A stretch of DNA of 9,297 nt, taken from the NCBI GenBank assembly GCA_029267455.1, contig JAJUIX010000032.1, positions 1-9,297 on the forward strand. The letters run 5' to 3'. This DNA comes from Enteractinococcus sp. (GTDB lineage Bacteria; Actinomycetota; Actinomycetes; Actinomycetales; Micrococcaceae). The notes below the pieces were generated by a model. That model was not told where the DNA came from. It worked only from the letters and a program-made list of their open reading frames with translations, and did no database searches. The position numbers and the translations under genes were made by a program. This document shows positions 1-7,316 of the stretch, one piece after another. Position 1 is the first letter of the stretch; each line of letters starts with the position of its first letter.

Positions 1-345
1 ACGATCGAAAAAGATAATATTTTGGCGAATGTCCGCGAGGTTGGAGCGTACCTGGCCGATCAGTTGCGTGCCATGCCGAACGTGAAAGCGGTCCGCGCTT
101 ATGGATTATGGCAAGGCGTGGAATTAGATACCGACATGATTACCGGTCGGGGACAGAAGCTACCCGAGGCCGGTCTCGCTCCAGCGGTGGTGGCTAAAGC
201 CTTAGATTACGGCTACATCATCAATGCCACGGATGCTTCCACACTGCGGTTAGCTCCGCCGTTAATCATCACCACAGACGAGGTGGATCCACTGCTGCAA
301 GATCTGCCAAATATCATTGCGGAGACCGTCGCCGAAGCGAATTAA
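1..345 (+). CDS. argD: Acetylornithine aminotransferase, C-terminal part (5' end outside window)
   Basis: The reading frame is open from the first base and ends at TAA 343-345, leaving 114 C-terminal residues. The enzyme is a PLP-dependent class III aminotransferase that converts N-acetylglutamate semialdehyde to N-acetylornithine in the cytoplasm, using glutamate as amino donor. The fragment shows the small C-terminal domain: VRAYGLWQGVEL (residues 31-42, the usual 'G-L-x-G-x-E-L' strand), GYIINATDAS (71-80) and LRLAPPL (82-88), whose arginine normally contacts the substrate carboxylate. The PLP lysine and the cofactor-binding part lie upstream of the window. The family assignment rests on these motifs plus the position directly before argF, 25 nt away, as in argCJBDFR operons. 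Another class III aminotransferase is possible on motifs alone, but the context makes ArgD by far the best call. Confidence 0.93.
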   Translation, partial: TIEKDNILANVREVGAYLADQLRAMPNVKAVRAYGLWQGVELDTDMITGRGQKLPEAGLAPAVVAKALDYGYIINATDASTLRLAPPLIITTDEVDPLLQDLPNIIAETVAEAN

Positions 346-370
346 GCGGCCAGAATCTACAAGGAGCGAC

Positions 371-1372
371 ATGATGACTACTACACCACGCCATTTTCTG
401 GTCGATACCGACCTCACCGCAGCCGAACAAGCCGAAGTTTTGGACCTGGCGGCGACTATGAAAACTCAGCGCTATGACTTTAAGCCGCTAGAAGGCCCCC
501 AAACTGGGATCGTGATGTTCGATAAGACGTCGACGCGAACCAGAATCTCCTTTGCGGCGGGTCTTACTGAGCTGGGAGGCAATCCCCTCATTATCAACCC
601 TGGGGAGTCCCAGATGGGACACAAAGAATCGATTTATGATTCGGCAAAAGTCTTTGAGCGCATGGTGGCGGTAGTCATTTGGCGTACCTATGCACAGTCG
701 GGGATCGAAGAGTTAGCCCAGCATTCCGCGATCCCAGTCATAAATGCTCTGACTGACGACTATCACCCCTGCCAAGTATTAGCAGATCTGCAAACGGTCC
801 GAGAAGCTAAGGGTACAACCCAGGGGCGTGTCTTGGCGTACCTCGGTGACGCGGCGAATAACATGGCGAATTCCTATCTCCTTGGAGGCGCCACCGCAGG
901 CATGCACGTACGCATCGCAGGGCCAGAAGGTTACCTCCCTGATGCGCACGTAGTTGAGGCGGCGCAACAGCGTGCTGCTGAGACTGGCGGGTCTATCGTG
1001 ATCACTACGGATCCTCAGGAAGCTCTCAGCGGGGCAGATGTCGTGGTAACCGATACCTGGATCTCGATGGGACAAGAAGATGAGACCGAGATGCGGTTGA
1101 AACTTTTCAAACAATATTCTGTGGACACCCCTGCCATGGCTGCTGCGGATAAAGACGCGATCTTTTTGCACTGTCTACCCGCCTATCGAGGCTATGAAGT
1201 GTCGTCAGAAGTCATTGATGGACCGCAGTCAAAAGTATTCGATGAGGCCGAGAACCGGTTACATGCCCAAAAGGCGCTTATTGCTTGGTTACTCTATGCC
1301 TCTGGTCTGGCAGAGATTCCATCGAACCTTGATCTGCCCCAGGCCGAAGCCTCACGTTCCAAAGTGCACTAG
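371..1372 (+). CDS. argF: Ornithine carbamoyltransferase
   Basis: This cytoplasmic enzyme makes citrulline from ornithine and carbamoyl phosphate, the sixth step of arginine synthesis, and usually works as a trimer. The 333-residue product is full length for the family. Visible motifs are FDKTSTRTR (50-58, carbamoyl-phosphate binding), HPCQ (132-135), DTWISMG (228-234, the ornithine-binding SMG loop) and HCLPA (267-271, with the catalytic cysteine). The start at 371 has AAGGAG at 361-366 only 4 nt upstream. The adjacent ATG at 374 has a better 7-nt spacing and may be the true start, one residue shorter. The frame stays open back to 317 inside argD, but that extension has no ribosome site and no family-like residues. 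The gene lies between argD and argR in one operon and ends one nucleotide before argR begins. Confidence 0.97.
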   Translation: MMTTTPRHFLVDTDLTAAEQAEVLDLAATMKTQRYDFKPLEGPQTGIVMFDKTSTRTRISFAAGLTELGGNPLIINPGESQMGHKESIYDSAKVFERMVAVVIWRTYAQSGIEELAQHSAIPVINALTDDYHPCQVLADLQTVREAKGTTQGRVLAYLGDAANNMANSYLLGGATAGMHVRIAGPEGYLPDAHVVEAAQQRAAETGGSIVITTDPQEALSGADVVVTDTWISMGQEDETEMRLKLFKQYSVDTPAMAAADKDAIFLHCLPAYRGYEVSSEVIDGPQSKVFDEAENRLHAQKALIAWLLYASGLAEIPSNLDLPQAEASRSKVH

Positions 1373-1373
1373 C

Positions 1374-1886
1374 ATGACCACTCCGATGACCAAGGCAGCA
1401 CGGCAACACGAGATCCGGACTGTTCTGAAGACCCAAAAGATTCGGTCCCAAGCCGAACTGGCAGAAGCGCTTGAAAAACGCGGGGTTTCAGTTACACAGG
1501 GCACACTGTCGAGAGACTTGGTAGATATCGGTGCCACTCGTATTCGCGATGAGACCGGACAAATGATTTACCACATCCCAGGTGAAGGCAGCGAGGGCGT
1601 TTTAGGTCACCCGGGGCAGACGTCCGAAACGGCTGGCGCTCGCCTCTCAACGTGGTGCAAAGAGCTGTTACTTTCAGCTGAGGGGTCAGCTAATATTGCG
1701 GTGCTTCGCACCCCGCCCGGTGCCGCCCAGTTCCTTGCCTCGGCCATTGATCAGGCTCGTCTCGAAACTGTGCTTGGGACCATCGCCGGTGATGATTCCA
1801 TCATGGTCGTAACACGCGCCTCGGACGGCGGACCGGCGGTCGCCTCAGAATTCATTGGATTTGCGGAGCAAGATCCGCGTACTTAA
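1374..1886 (+). CDS. argR: Arginine repressor
   Basis: ArgR binds operators of arginine genes as an arginine-loaded hexamer and shuts down biosynthesis. The 170-residue product has the two-domain family layout. Residues about 5-75 form the winged helix-turn-helix DNA-binding domain, with IRSQAELAEAL (23-33) and the recognition region VTQGTLSRDL (40-49). Residues about 92-170 form the oligomerisation and arginine-binding domain, with RTPPGAAQFLASAID (112-126) and GTIAGDDSIMV (135-145), where the paired aspartates normally bind arginine. ATG 1374 begins one nucleotide after the argF stop, and I see no Shine-Dalgarno sequence, so translation is probably coupled to argF. ATG 1386 (four residues shorter) is an alternative and also lacks a ribosome site. 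Being the last gene before a terminator suggests it is co-regulated with the enzymes it controls. I could not find a clear ArgR operator in the window. Confidence 0.96.
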   Translation: MTTPMTKAARQHEIRTVLKTQKIRSQAELAEALEKRGVSVTQGTLSRDLVDIGATRIRDETGQMIYHIPGEGSEGVLGHPGQTSETAGARLSTWCKELLLSAEGSANIAVLRTPPGAAQFLASAIDQARLETVLGTIAGDDSIMVVTRASDGGPAVASEFIGFAEQDPRT

Positions 1887-1904
1887 TCGGGACGAAATTC
1901 CATA

Positions 1905-1941
1905 AAAAATCGTTCGAAGCCTAAGGCTCCGAACGATTTTT
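1905..1941. terminator. Bidirectional intrinsic terminator between argR and the lipoprotein gene
   Basis: A 12-bp arm AAAAATCGTTCG (1905-1916) pairs perfectly with CGAACGATTTTT (1930-1941). After an A/C mismatch the stem continues with AGCC (1918-1921) and GGCT (1925-1928) around a TAA loop. A run of T follows on the plus strand, and the A-run gives a T-run when read on the minus strand. It therefore serves both converging genes: argR from the left and the lipoprotein gene from the right. Confidence 0.93.
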
Positions 1942-1962
1942 CTTTTACATCACGGTAAGGCG

Positions 1963-2718
1963 TTAAAACGACCATTCCATTTCTGCGATTTCTTCTTCTG
2001 GCGGTGCCTCGAAGATTTCGACCTCATTGAGGTTACTGAACGCATGCGTTGCAGTACTGTCACCGGTAGAAGCATCTACCTGAACAAGCTCAGACGAGTC
2101 CTGGAGAAAATAAAATTCTACCGTTTCAGCGCCGGTATAGTGTTCAGATTCTCCGTTAGCCGTTGCGGGCACAACGTATTTGTACACGGCTTGGCCATCT
2201 AGCTCGGTCTCTTCGACTTCCACTGCATCGAGTTCTTCTTCAGACAGCCCTTCGATAAGTGAAAAGGTTGTATCGATAATGCCATCGAAATCTTCTGTAT
2301 ATTGGCTGAGATCTTCCTGCTCAGATTCAGGCACCTGTACCCATTTATCGTCTGTGTCTACATCCCCGAGGACCTCACGGAGCGATTCATCTTTAAGGTT
2401 CAGCTTTAAGAAGGCAGTGGACTCGTCTACAGCACGCACTTCTACGTCAGCCTGGGGCATGGAGAACAGAATGTTGTAATTGACCCGGTCGGTATGGCTA
2501 GAAAATTCACCTGATTCGAGTTCCTCGCCGTGTACGCCATCAGGATCAGCCACTGTATAGGTGAAGGACGTAGCTTCTTCCATTGATTGTCGAGCATTTC
2601 CAGCGATTTCGGTCAGTGCAGGCGCTCCGCCCCCACATGACGATAATGTCCACGCAGCCACAATGCCGAGTCCGGTTACCGAAAGCCAGCGTGCCGGACG
2701 GGTCATGGTGTTAGTCAA
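1963..2718 (-). CDS. Secreted lipoprotein, LppX/LprAFG-like
   Basis: The 251-residue product begins with a lipoprotein signal peptide: a short basic n-region (RPAR, 7-10), a hydrophobic segment (about 11-26) and a lipobox LSSC with the acylated cysteine at 28. The mature protein of about 224 residues should be anchored on the outer face of the membrane. It is strikingly acidic, with Glu/Asp clusters at 157-171 and 238-246. A helix-like LTEIAGNARQSMEEATSF (35-52) is followed by alternating strand-like segments and a 'DGQAVYKYVV' strand (174-183). This arrangement resembles the LppX/LprAFG (LolA-like fold) lipid-binding lipoproteins, but family membership is inference. The start is TTG at 2718 with AGGAGG 4 nt upstream. 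ATG 2706 sits 16 nt from that site and is less likely. The gene lies 57 nt downstream of the ankyrin gene on the same strand and ends at the shared terminator. Confidence 0.85.
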   Translation of the reverse strand: MTNTMTRPARWLSVTGLGIVAAWTLSSCGGGAPALTEIAGNARQSMEEATSFTYTVADPDGVHGEELESGEFSSHTDRVNYNILFSMPQADVEVRAVDESTAFLKLNLKDESLREVLGDVDTDDKWVQVPESEQEDLSQYTEDFDGIIDTTFSLIEGLSEEELDAVEVEETELDGQAVYKYVVPATANGESEHYTGAETVEFYFLQDSSELVQVDASTGDSTATHAFSNLNEVEIFEAPPEEEIAEMEWSF

Positions 2719-2721
2719 AAT

Positions 2722-2738
2722 TCCTCCTAGATGGAGAA
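2722..2738 (-). promoter_or_regulatory. Shine-Dalgarno site of the lipoprotein gene inside a small hairpin
   Basis: On the minus strand TTCTCC (2738-2733) can pair with GGAGGA (2727-2722) around the loop ATCTA. This gives 6 bp including one G-U pair and covers most of the AGGAGG ribosome site (2728-2723) that serves the TTG start at 2718. The site fixes the start choice. Whether the weak hairpin really limits translation is unknown. Next to it CCTAGAT occurs twice on the plus strand (2726-2732 and 2739-2745). Confidence 0.45.
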
Positions 2739-2775
2739 CCTAGATTTTGAAGGATCTCCCGGATTCGAATAGATG

Positions 2776-3222
2776 TTAGTTGTCAGGGGACCGATCCGAC
2801 TGCTCTTTCTCATAGGCGGTTAGAAATTCGCCCATTTTTTCCAAGCTCATTGCAGAGATAGTCGCGCGCGCCGATTGCGGACCAAGATCAGGATCTGCCC
2901 CAGCATCAAGGAGTTTGCGTGCGATCTCCTCATTCTGCATGAAGATGGCACACGTCAACGCCGATTGCCCCCGATTATTGAGAACGTTGACGTCGGCCTT
3001 CCGTTCAATAAGCGCATCAACTACAGCTGGTTGCTCTCTGTAGGCTGCCAAAATCAAAAAAGTATCACCGTTGTGATTTGTCAGATCTACTGGAATACCC
3101 TGATCAATAGCCGAAGAGAGCGCTACCACTTTACCGTCGCGAGCGTAGTCGAACAGCGAGTTGAGGAACTCAATTTGGTCGTCGGTGAGTTCTGGCTGAT
3201 TTTCAGACTGGTTGTCGGTCAT
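2776..3222 (-). CDS. Small ankyrin-repeat protein
   Basis: This is a 148-residue, probably cytoplasmic protein with no signal peptide or membrane segment. After an acidic, polar N-terminus (1-20) come about three ankyrin repeats. The first is degenerate (about 22-49, 'ARDGKVVALSSAIDQGIPVD'). The second is clear (about 50-82: NGDTFLILAA, VVDALIERKADVNVLN). The third is also clear (about 83-114: RGQSALTCAI, EIARKLLDAGADPDLG). A capping helix follows (about 117-138). Ankyrin repeats bind other proteins, but the partner cannot be told here. Short ankyrin proteins of this kind are paired with catalase in some bacteria, yet no catalase gene is in this window. ATG 3222 has no Shine-Dalgarno sequence, and a -10 box ends exactly 6 nt before it, so the transcript is probably leaderless. 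The lipoprotein gene follows 57 nt downstream and is likely co-transcribed. Confidence 0.9.
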   Translation of the reverse strand: MTDNQSENQPELTDDQIEFLNSLFDYARDGKVVALSSAIDQGIPVDLTNHNGDTFLILAAYREQPAVVDALIERKADVNVLNNRGQSALTCAIFMQNEEIARKLLDAGADPDLGPQSARATISAMSLEKMGEFLTAYEKEQSDRSPDN

Positions 3223-3228
3223 ACAGGT

Positions 3229-3234
3229 AGTTTA
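3229..3234 (-). promoter_or_regulatory. Predicted -10 box for a leaderless ankyrin-gene transcript
   Basis: On the minus strand TAAACT (3234-3229) fits TANNNT and is followed by 6 nt (ACCTGT) and then ATG 3222, so the predicted first transcribed base is the A of the start codon. No Shine-Dalgarno sequence is present, which agrees with the leaderless starts common in actinobacteria. No good -35 hexamer is visible at 16-19 nt. Confidence 0.5.
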
Positions 3235-3296
3235 GACAATTTCAAGCAGTCCCTCTTGCCGCAATACATTGGGGGATATCTGCAGTCATGTATGTG

Positions 3297-3334
3297 GGTT
3301 GCATCGCGCTGACCTGACAGGCAACCATGCGATG
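3297..3334. repeat. Interleaved inverted repeats in the ankyrin/argH divergent spacer
   Basis: GGTTGC (3297-3302) is complementary to GCAACC (3321-3326), and the overlapping CATCGC (3302-3307) is complementary to GCGATG (3329-3334). The two pairings interleave, so they would form either alternative hairpins or a pseudoknot-like fold, or else mark protein half-sites. They lie about 140 nt upstream of argH and 75 nt upstream of the ankyrin gene. The 251-nt spacer contains no gene; besides these repeats it holds the two promoter candidates listed separately. Confidence 0.35.
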
Positions 3335-3425
3335 GTGTGCTCGTTGGTCCAGTGGATCGAGAGGTGCGAGGTTAACAGCTTTTCGTGGTGACGACAGTAG
3401 TAGGGCAAACGCCCAGATGGTTTCT

Positions 3426-3434
3426 TGGTAGTTT
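3426..3434 (+). promoter_or_regulatory. Predicted extended -10 promoter of argH
   Basis: TGGTAGTTT matches the extended -10 pattern TGN-TANNNT. It predicts a transcription start near 3441 and a leader of about 33 nt that includes the argH ribosome site. No good -35 box is present 16-19 nt upstream, which an extended -10 can tolerate. An alternative is the TTGACT at 3434-3439, but no TANNNT box follows at proper spacing. A very similar sequence, TGGTAATTT, precedes tyrS. Confidence 0.4.
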
Positions 3435-3437
3435 TGA

Positions 3438-4922
<1,485 letters not shown>

Positions 4923-4930
4923 AACCCCGT

Positions 4931-4936
4931 TACACT
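4931..4936 (+). promoter_or_regulatory. Possible -10 box of helD
   Basis: TACACT (4931-4936) lies just after the argH stop codon and fits TANNNT. It predicts a start near 4943 and a leader of about 50 nt containing the twin palindromes and the ribosome site. No convincing -35 hexamer is seen at 16-19 nt. helD may instead, or also, be read from the argH promoter, since no terminator separates the genes. Confidence 0.4.
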
Positions 4937-4956
4937 AGAGGGTCGACGTTAGCCGA

Positions 4957-4979
4957 GTGCTAGCACGTTCTGCTAGCAG
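4957..4979. repeat. Twin palindromes upstream of helD, possible operator
   Basis: GTGCTAGCAC (4957-4966) and CTGCTAGCAG (4970-4979) are each perfect 10-bp palindromes. They share the core TGCTAGCA (4958-4965 and 4971-4978), and their centres are 13 bp apart. They lie between the likely -10 box and the helD ribosome site (4981-4987), a position where a bound dimeric repressor could block transcription or where RNA hairpins could affect translation. The binding protein is unknown. Confidence 0.55.
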
Positions 4980-4992
4980 TAAAGGAGCCTTG

Positions 4993-7269
4993 GTGACTGA
5001 CCAATATGGGTCAACCGAAACCACCTCGTGGTACCAACAGGAGCTGGCAGCTGAACGAGAGTACGTAGCCAAACTCTACGAACGCCTCGATGGGCTGCGC
5101 GACGAGAAGAAACGACAACTTGCTCGAGTCCAAGCCCAGGGGTTACAAGGTTCTATGCAAAACCAATCGGAACGGGACTCCTTTGCGACGCTTTACCAAG
5201 ACCGCATCAACCAACTCAATGCTGTAGACGAACGCCTCGTCTTCGGTCGACTAGATACGACCGCTGACGTTACCCGTCATATTGGACGAATCGGATTGTC
5301 AGCCGAGGACCGCTCACGGTTACTCGTTGATTGGCGAGCACCTGAAGCTGCACCGTTCTATCAAGCCACTGCAGCTAACCCGCAGGGTGTTGCTCGGCGG
5401 CGTCACATTATGATGAGCGGGCGCACCGTAGAGGCCTTTGAGGATGACGTTCTTACCGCCTCTGATGATGAACACGCTTCCCGCGCCTTGTTGTCCGCGG
5501 TAAGTGCCCCGCGCACCGGTGTCATGGGCGACATTGTGGCAACCATCCAGCGCGAACAAGATGAAATCATTCGCGATGATATGCGTGGTGTATTGGTCGT
5601 GCAGGGCGGGCCCGGCACCGGTAAGACTGCGGTTGCGCTCCATCGCGCAGCCTATCTGTTGTACACCTATCGTGATCGATTAGCGAAAACCGGCGTTCTT
5701 CTGGTGGGCCCATCACAGGCCTTCATGAACTATATCGACCAGGTACTGCCGTCGTTAGGCGAAACCGGTGTCGTTATGAGCTCTATCGGAGATGTCTATC
5801 CGGGCATACAAGGGGTAGCAGAACCTGATCCTGCTGCTGCGGAACTGAAAGGACGGGCCCTCATGGCGGAGGTGATCGCCAACGCCGTGAGTTTGCGACA
5901 GCGTTCCATCCCGGAAACAACCTATGTCCATGTGGACGGAATTCGCTTACGTGTTCGTCCAGCACAAATCCGCCGTGCGATCGGGCACGCCAGGGCATCG
6001 GACCGTCCACATAACCAAGCTCGCGAAGTCTTCGTCGAACATATGGTTCGCACCTTATATGACCAGATGCGCGATATTGTCAGTCCCAAACGTGAAGACG
6101 GGCTTGTCAATAAAGCTGATCGTTCTTATCTACGACAGGAGATTCGCCAGTCCGTTGATGTGCGCCGTCTGTTGAATCTCTGTTGGATGCCCCTAACTCC
6201 AACCGGGCTGGTTGACCAGTTGCTATCGGATCCTAAATACCTGGTTGATGCTGCACCGATGCTGAGCGCTCAGGAAATCCTGACCTTGCTCCGCGAACCA
6301 GGTGCACCTTTCACAGAGGCCGACGTACCACTCATCGACGAAGCGGCAGTGCTACTAGGAGATATTGTTGCAAACAGTGCGCAATCGAATCAGCGAATGA
6401 AGCAGCGAAACCTCGATACCGCGGAAGCAGCCCTGGAAAATGTGCATTACACGCTGGAAGACATCGGCGTCGATGGGGTAGTAACCCCCGAAATGCTTGC
6501 TGCTGCGCAGGAACCAGATGCACCGTGGAAGTCTGTCGCAGACCGTGCCAGATCGGATCGCACCTGGACCTACGGACACATCATCGTCGATGAGGCTCAA
6601 GAGTTGAGCCATATGCAATGGCGGATGCTGTTCCGTCGATCACCGCTACGGTCTTTCACGATAGTCGGTGACCTTGCCCAGGCGTCTGGAACCGTTGCCA
6701 GCTCCGATTGGTCGTCTGTGCTACAACCCTTTGCTGGTGATAATTGGCGCTTATCGGAGTTAACCGTCAACTATCGAACGCCTGAATGCATTACTGAGGC
6801 CGCAGCGAAGGTTGCCACGAGCGCAGGGCGACCCGTGACAAAACCGCAGGCTCTTCGCCAAGGTGATTATGAGCCCCAACTGATCCGCACCACGCCCGCG
6901 CAACGCGATCAACAGTTACTGGATGCAGTAGAGCTTCAACTTGAACGGCTGCCGCTCGGGCTGATCGGGATCATTGCGCCCAACGAAGTCCATCAGGACA
7001 TTCACCCAGTCCTTGAAAAATATTATCCGGGTCGGATTTGGACAGGTATCGGTCGTCGACGGGATCGAGATTTAGTCCTGGTTACTCCTCAGGAAGCTAA
7101 AGGTCTGGAATACGATGCAGTAGTGATCGTTGAACCGCAGCTGATCGTAGCAGCAGCGGAGGGTGCCGTCGGCGATCTTTATGTGGCTATGACACGAGCC
7201 ACCCAAACTCTGACCTTGATCACCACCGCAACCGACCAGCAGTTACCCGTTGGACTGCACGACATATAG
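4993..7269 (+). CDS. helD: HelD-like RNA polymerase-associated UvrD/Rep-family ATPase
   Basis: The product is a 758-residue superfamily 1 ATPase of the HelD type. Proteins of this group bind RNA polymerase, release it from stalled complexes and recycle it; actinobacterial members (HelD/HelR) can also protect it from rifamycins. An N-terminal helical, coiled-coil-prone arm (about 12-85) is typical of HelD. Then come a Q-motif-like IQREQDEIIR (185-194), Walker A GGPGTGKT (205-212), Walker B VDEAQ (532-536), motif III GDLAQ (559-563), VNYRTP (592-597), motif V TPQEAKGLEYDAVV (698-711) and motif VI LYVAMTRA (729-736). The long segment between Walker A and Walker B holds the insertion expected in HelD. 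GTG 4993 is chosen because AAAGGAG (4981-4987) lies 5 nt upstream; GTG 4957 lies inside a palindrome with no ribosome site. All ATPase motifs look intact. It lies between argH and tyrS, close to an rrn operon. Rifamycin protection is not shown by the sequence. Confidence 0.9.
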   Translation: MTDQYGSTETTSWYQQELAAEREYVAKLYERLDGLRDEKKRQLARVQAQGLQGSMQNQSERDSFATLYQDRINQLNAVDERLVFGRLDTTADVTRHIGRIGLSAEDRSRLLVDWRAPEAAPFYQATAANPQGVARRRHIMMSGRTVEAFEDDVLTASDDEHASRALLSAVSAPRTGVMGDIVATIQREQDEIIRDDMRGVLVVQGGPGTGKTAVALHRAAYLLYTYRDRLAKTGVLLVGPSQAFMNYIDQVLPSLGETGVVMSSIGDVYPGIQGVAEPDPAAAELKGRALMAEVIANAVSLRQRSIPETTYVHVDGIRLRVRPAQIRRAIGHARASDRPHNQAREVFVEHMVRTLYDQMRDIVSPKREDGLVNKADRSYLRQEIRQSVDVRRLLNLCWMPLTPTGLVDQLLSDPKYLVDAAPMLSAQEILTLLREPGAPFTEADVPLIDEAAVLLGDIVANSAQSNQRMKQRNLDTAEAALENVHYTLEDIGVDGVVTPEMLAAAQEPDAPWKSVADRARSDRTWTYGHIIVDEAQELSHMQWRMLFRRSPLRSFTIVGDLAQASGTVASSDWSSVLQPFAGDNWRLSELTVNYRTPECITEAAAKVATSAGRPVTKPQALRQGDYEPQLIRTTPAQRDQQLLDAVELQLERLPLGLIGIIAPNEVHQDIHPVLEKYYPGRIWTGIGRRRDRDLVLVTPQEAKGLEYDAVVIVEPQLIVAAAEGAVGDLYVAMTRATQTLTLITTATDQQLPVGLHDI

Positions 7270-7300
7270 GTCAGGAACTTCCCTTTCCCCGAAAAGAAAC

Positions 7301-7309
7301 TGGTAATTT
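7301..7309 (+). promoter_or_regulatory. Predicted extended -10 promoter giving a leaderless tyrS mRNA
   Basis: TGGTAATTT fits the extended -10 pattern TGN-TANNNT. The box ends 7 nt before GTG 7317, so the predicted transcription start is 7316 or 7317. No Shine-Dalgarno sequence is found upstream of 7317. Together these suggest leaderless translation. The spacer after helD is only 47 nt and has no terminator, so read-through from helD is also possible. Confidence 0.5.
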
Positions 7310-7316
7310 GATCATC

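Noticed and set aside
317..370. Upstream extension of the argF frame overlapping argD
   Set aside because: It has no ribosome site, and its residues are basic and unlike the family; ATG 371 has AAGGAG just upstream.
2180..2479. Plus-strand open frame opposite the lipoprotein gene, very rich in serine
   Set aside because: It is the antisense of the acidic Glu/Asp-rich lipoprotein; no ribosome site or recognisable domain.
4949..4966. CIRCE-like heat-shock operator (GAGTGCTA half-site before helD)
   Set aside because: Only one half-site is present; the TTAGCACTC partner at 9-nt spacing is absent. The twin palindromes explain the similarity better.
5320..5643. Minus-strand open frames inside helD
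   Set aside because: They lie opposite conserved ATPase sequence (including the Walker A region) and have no family features.
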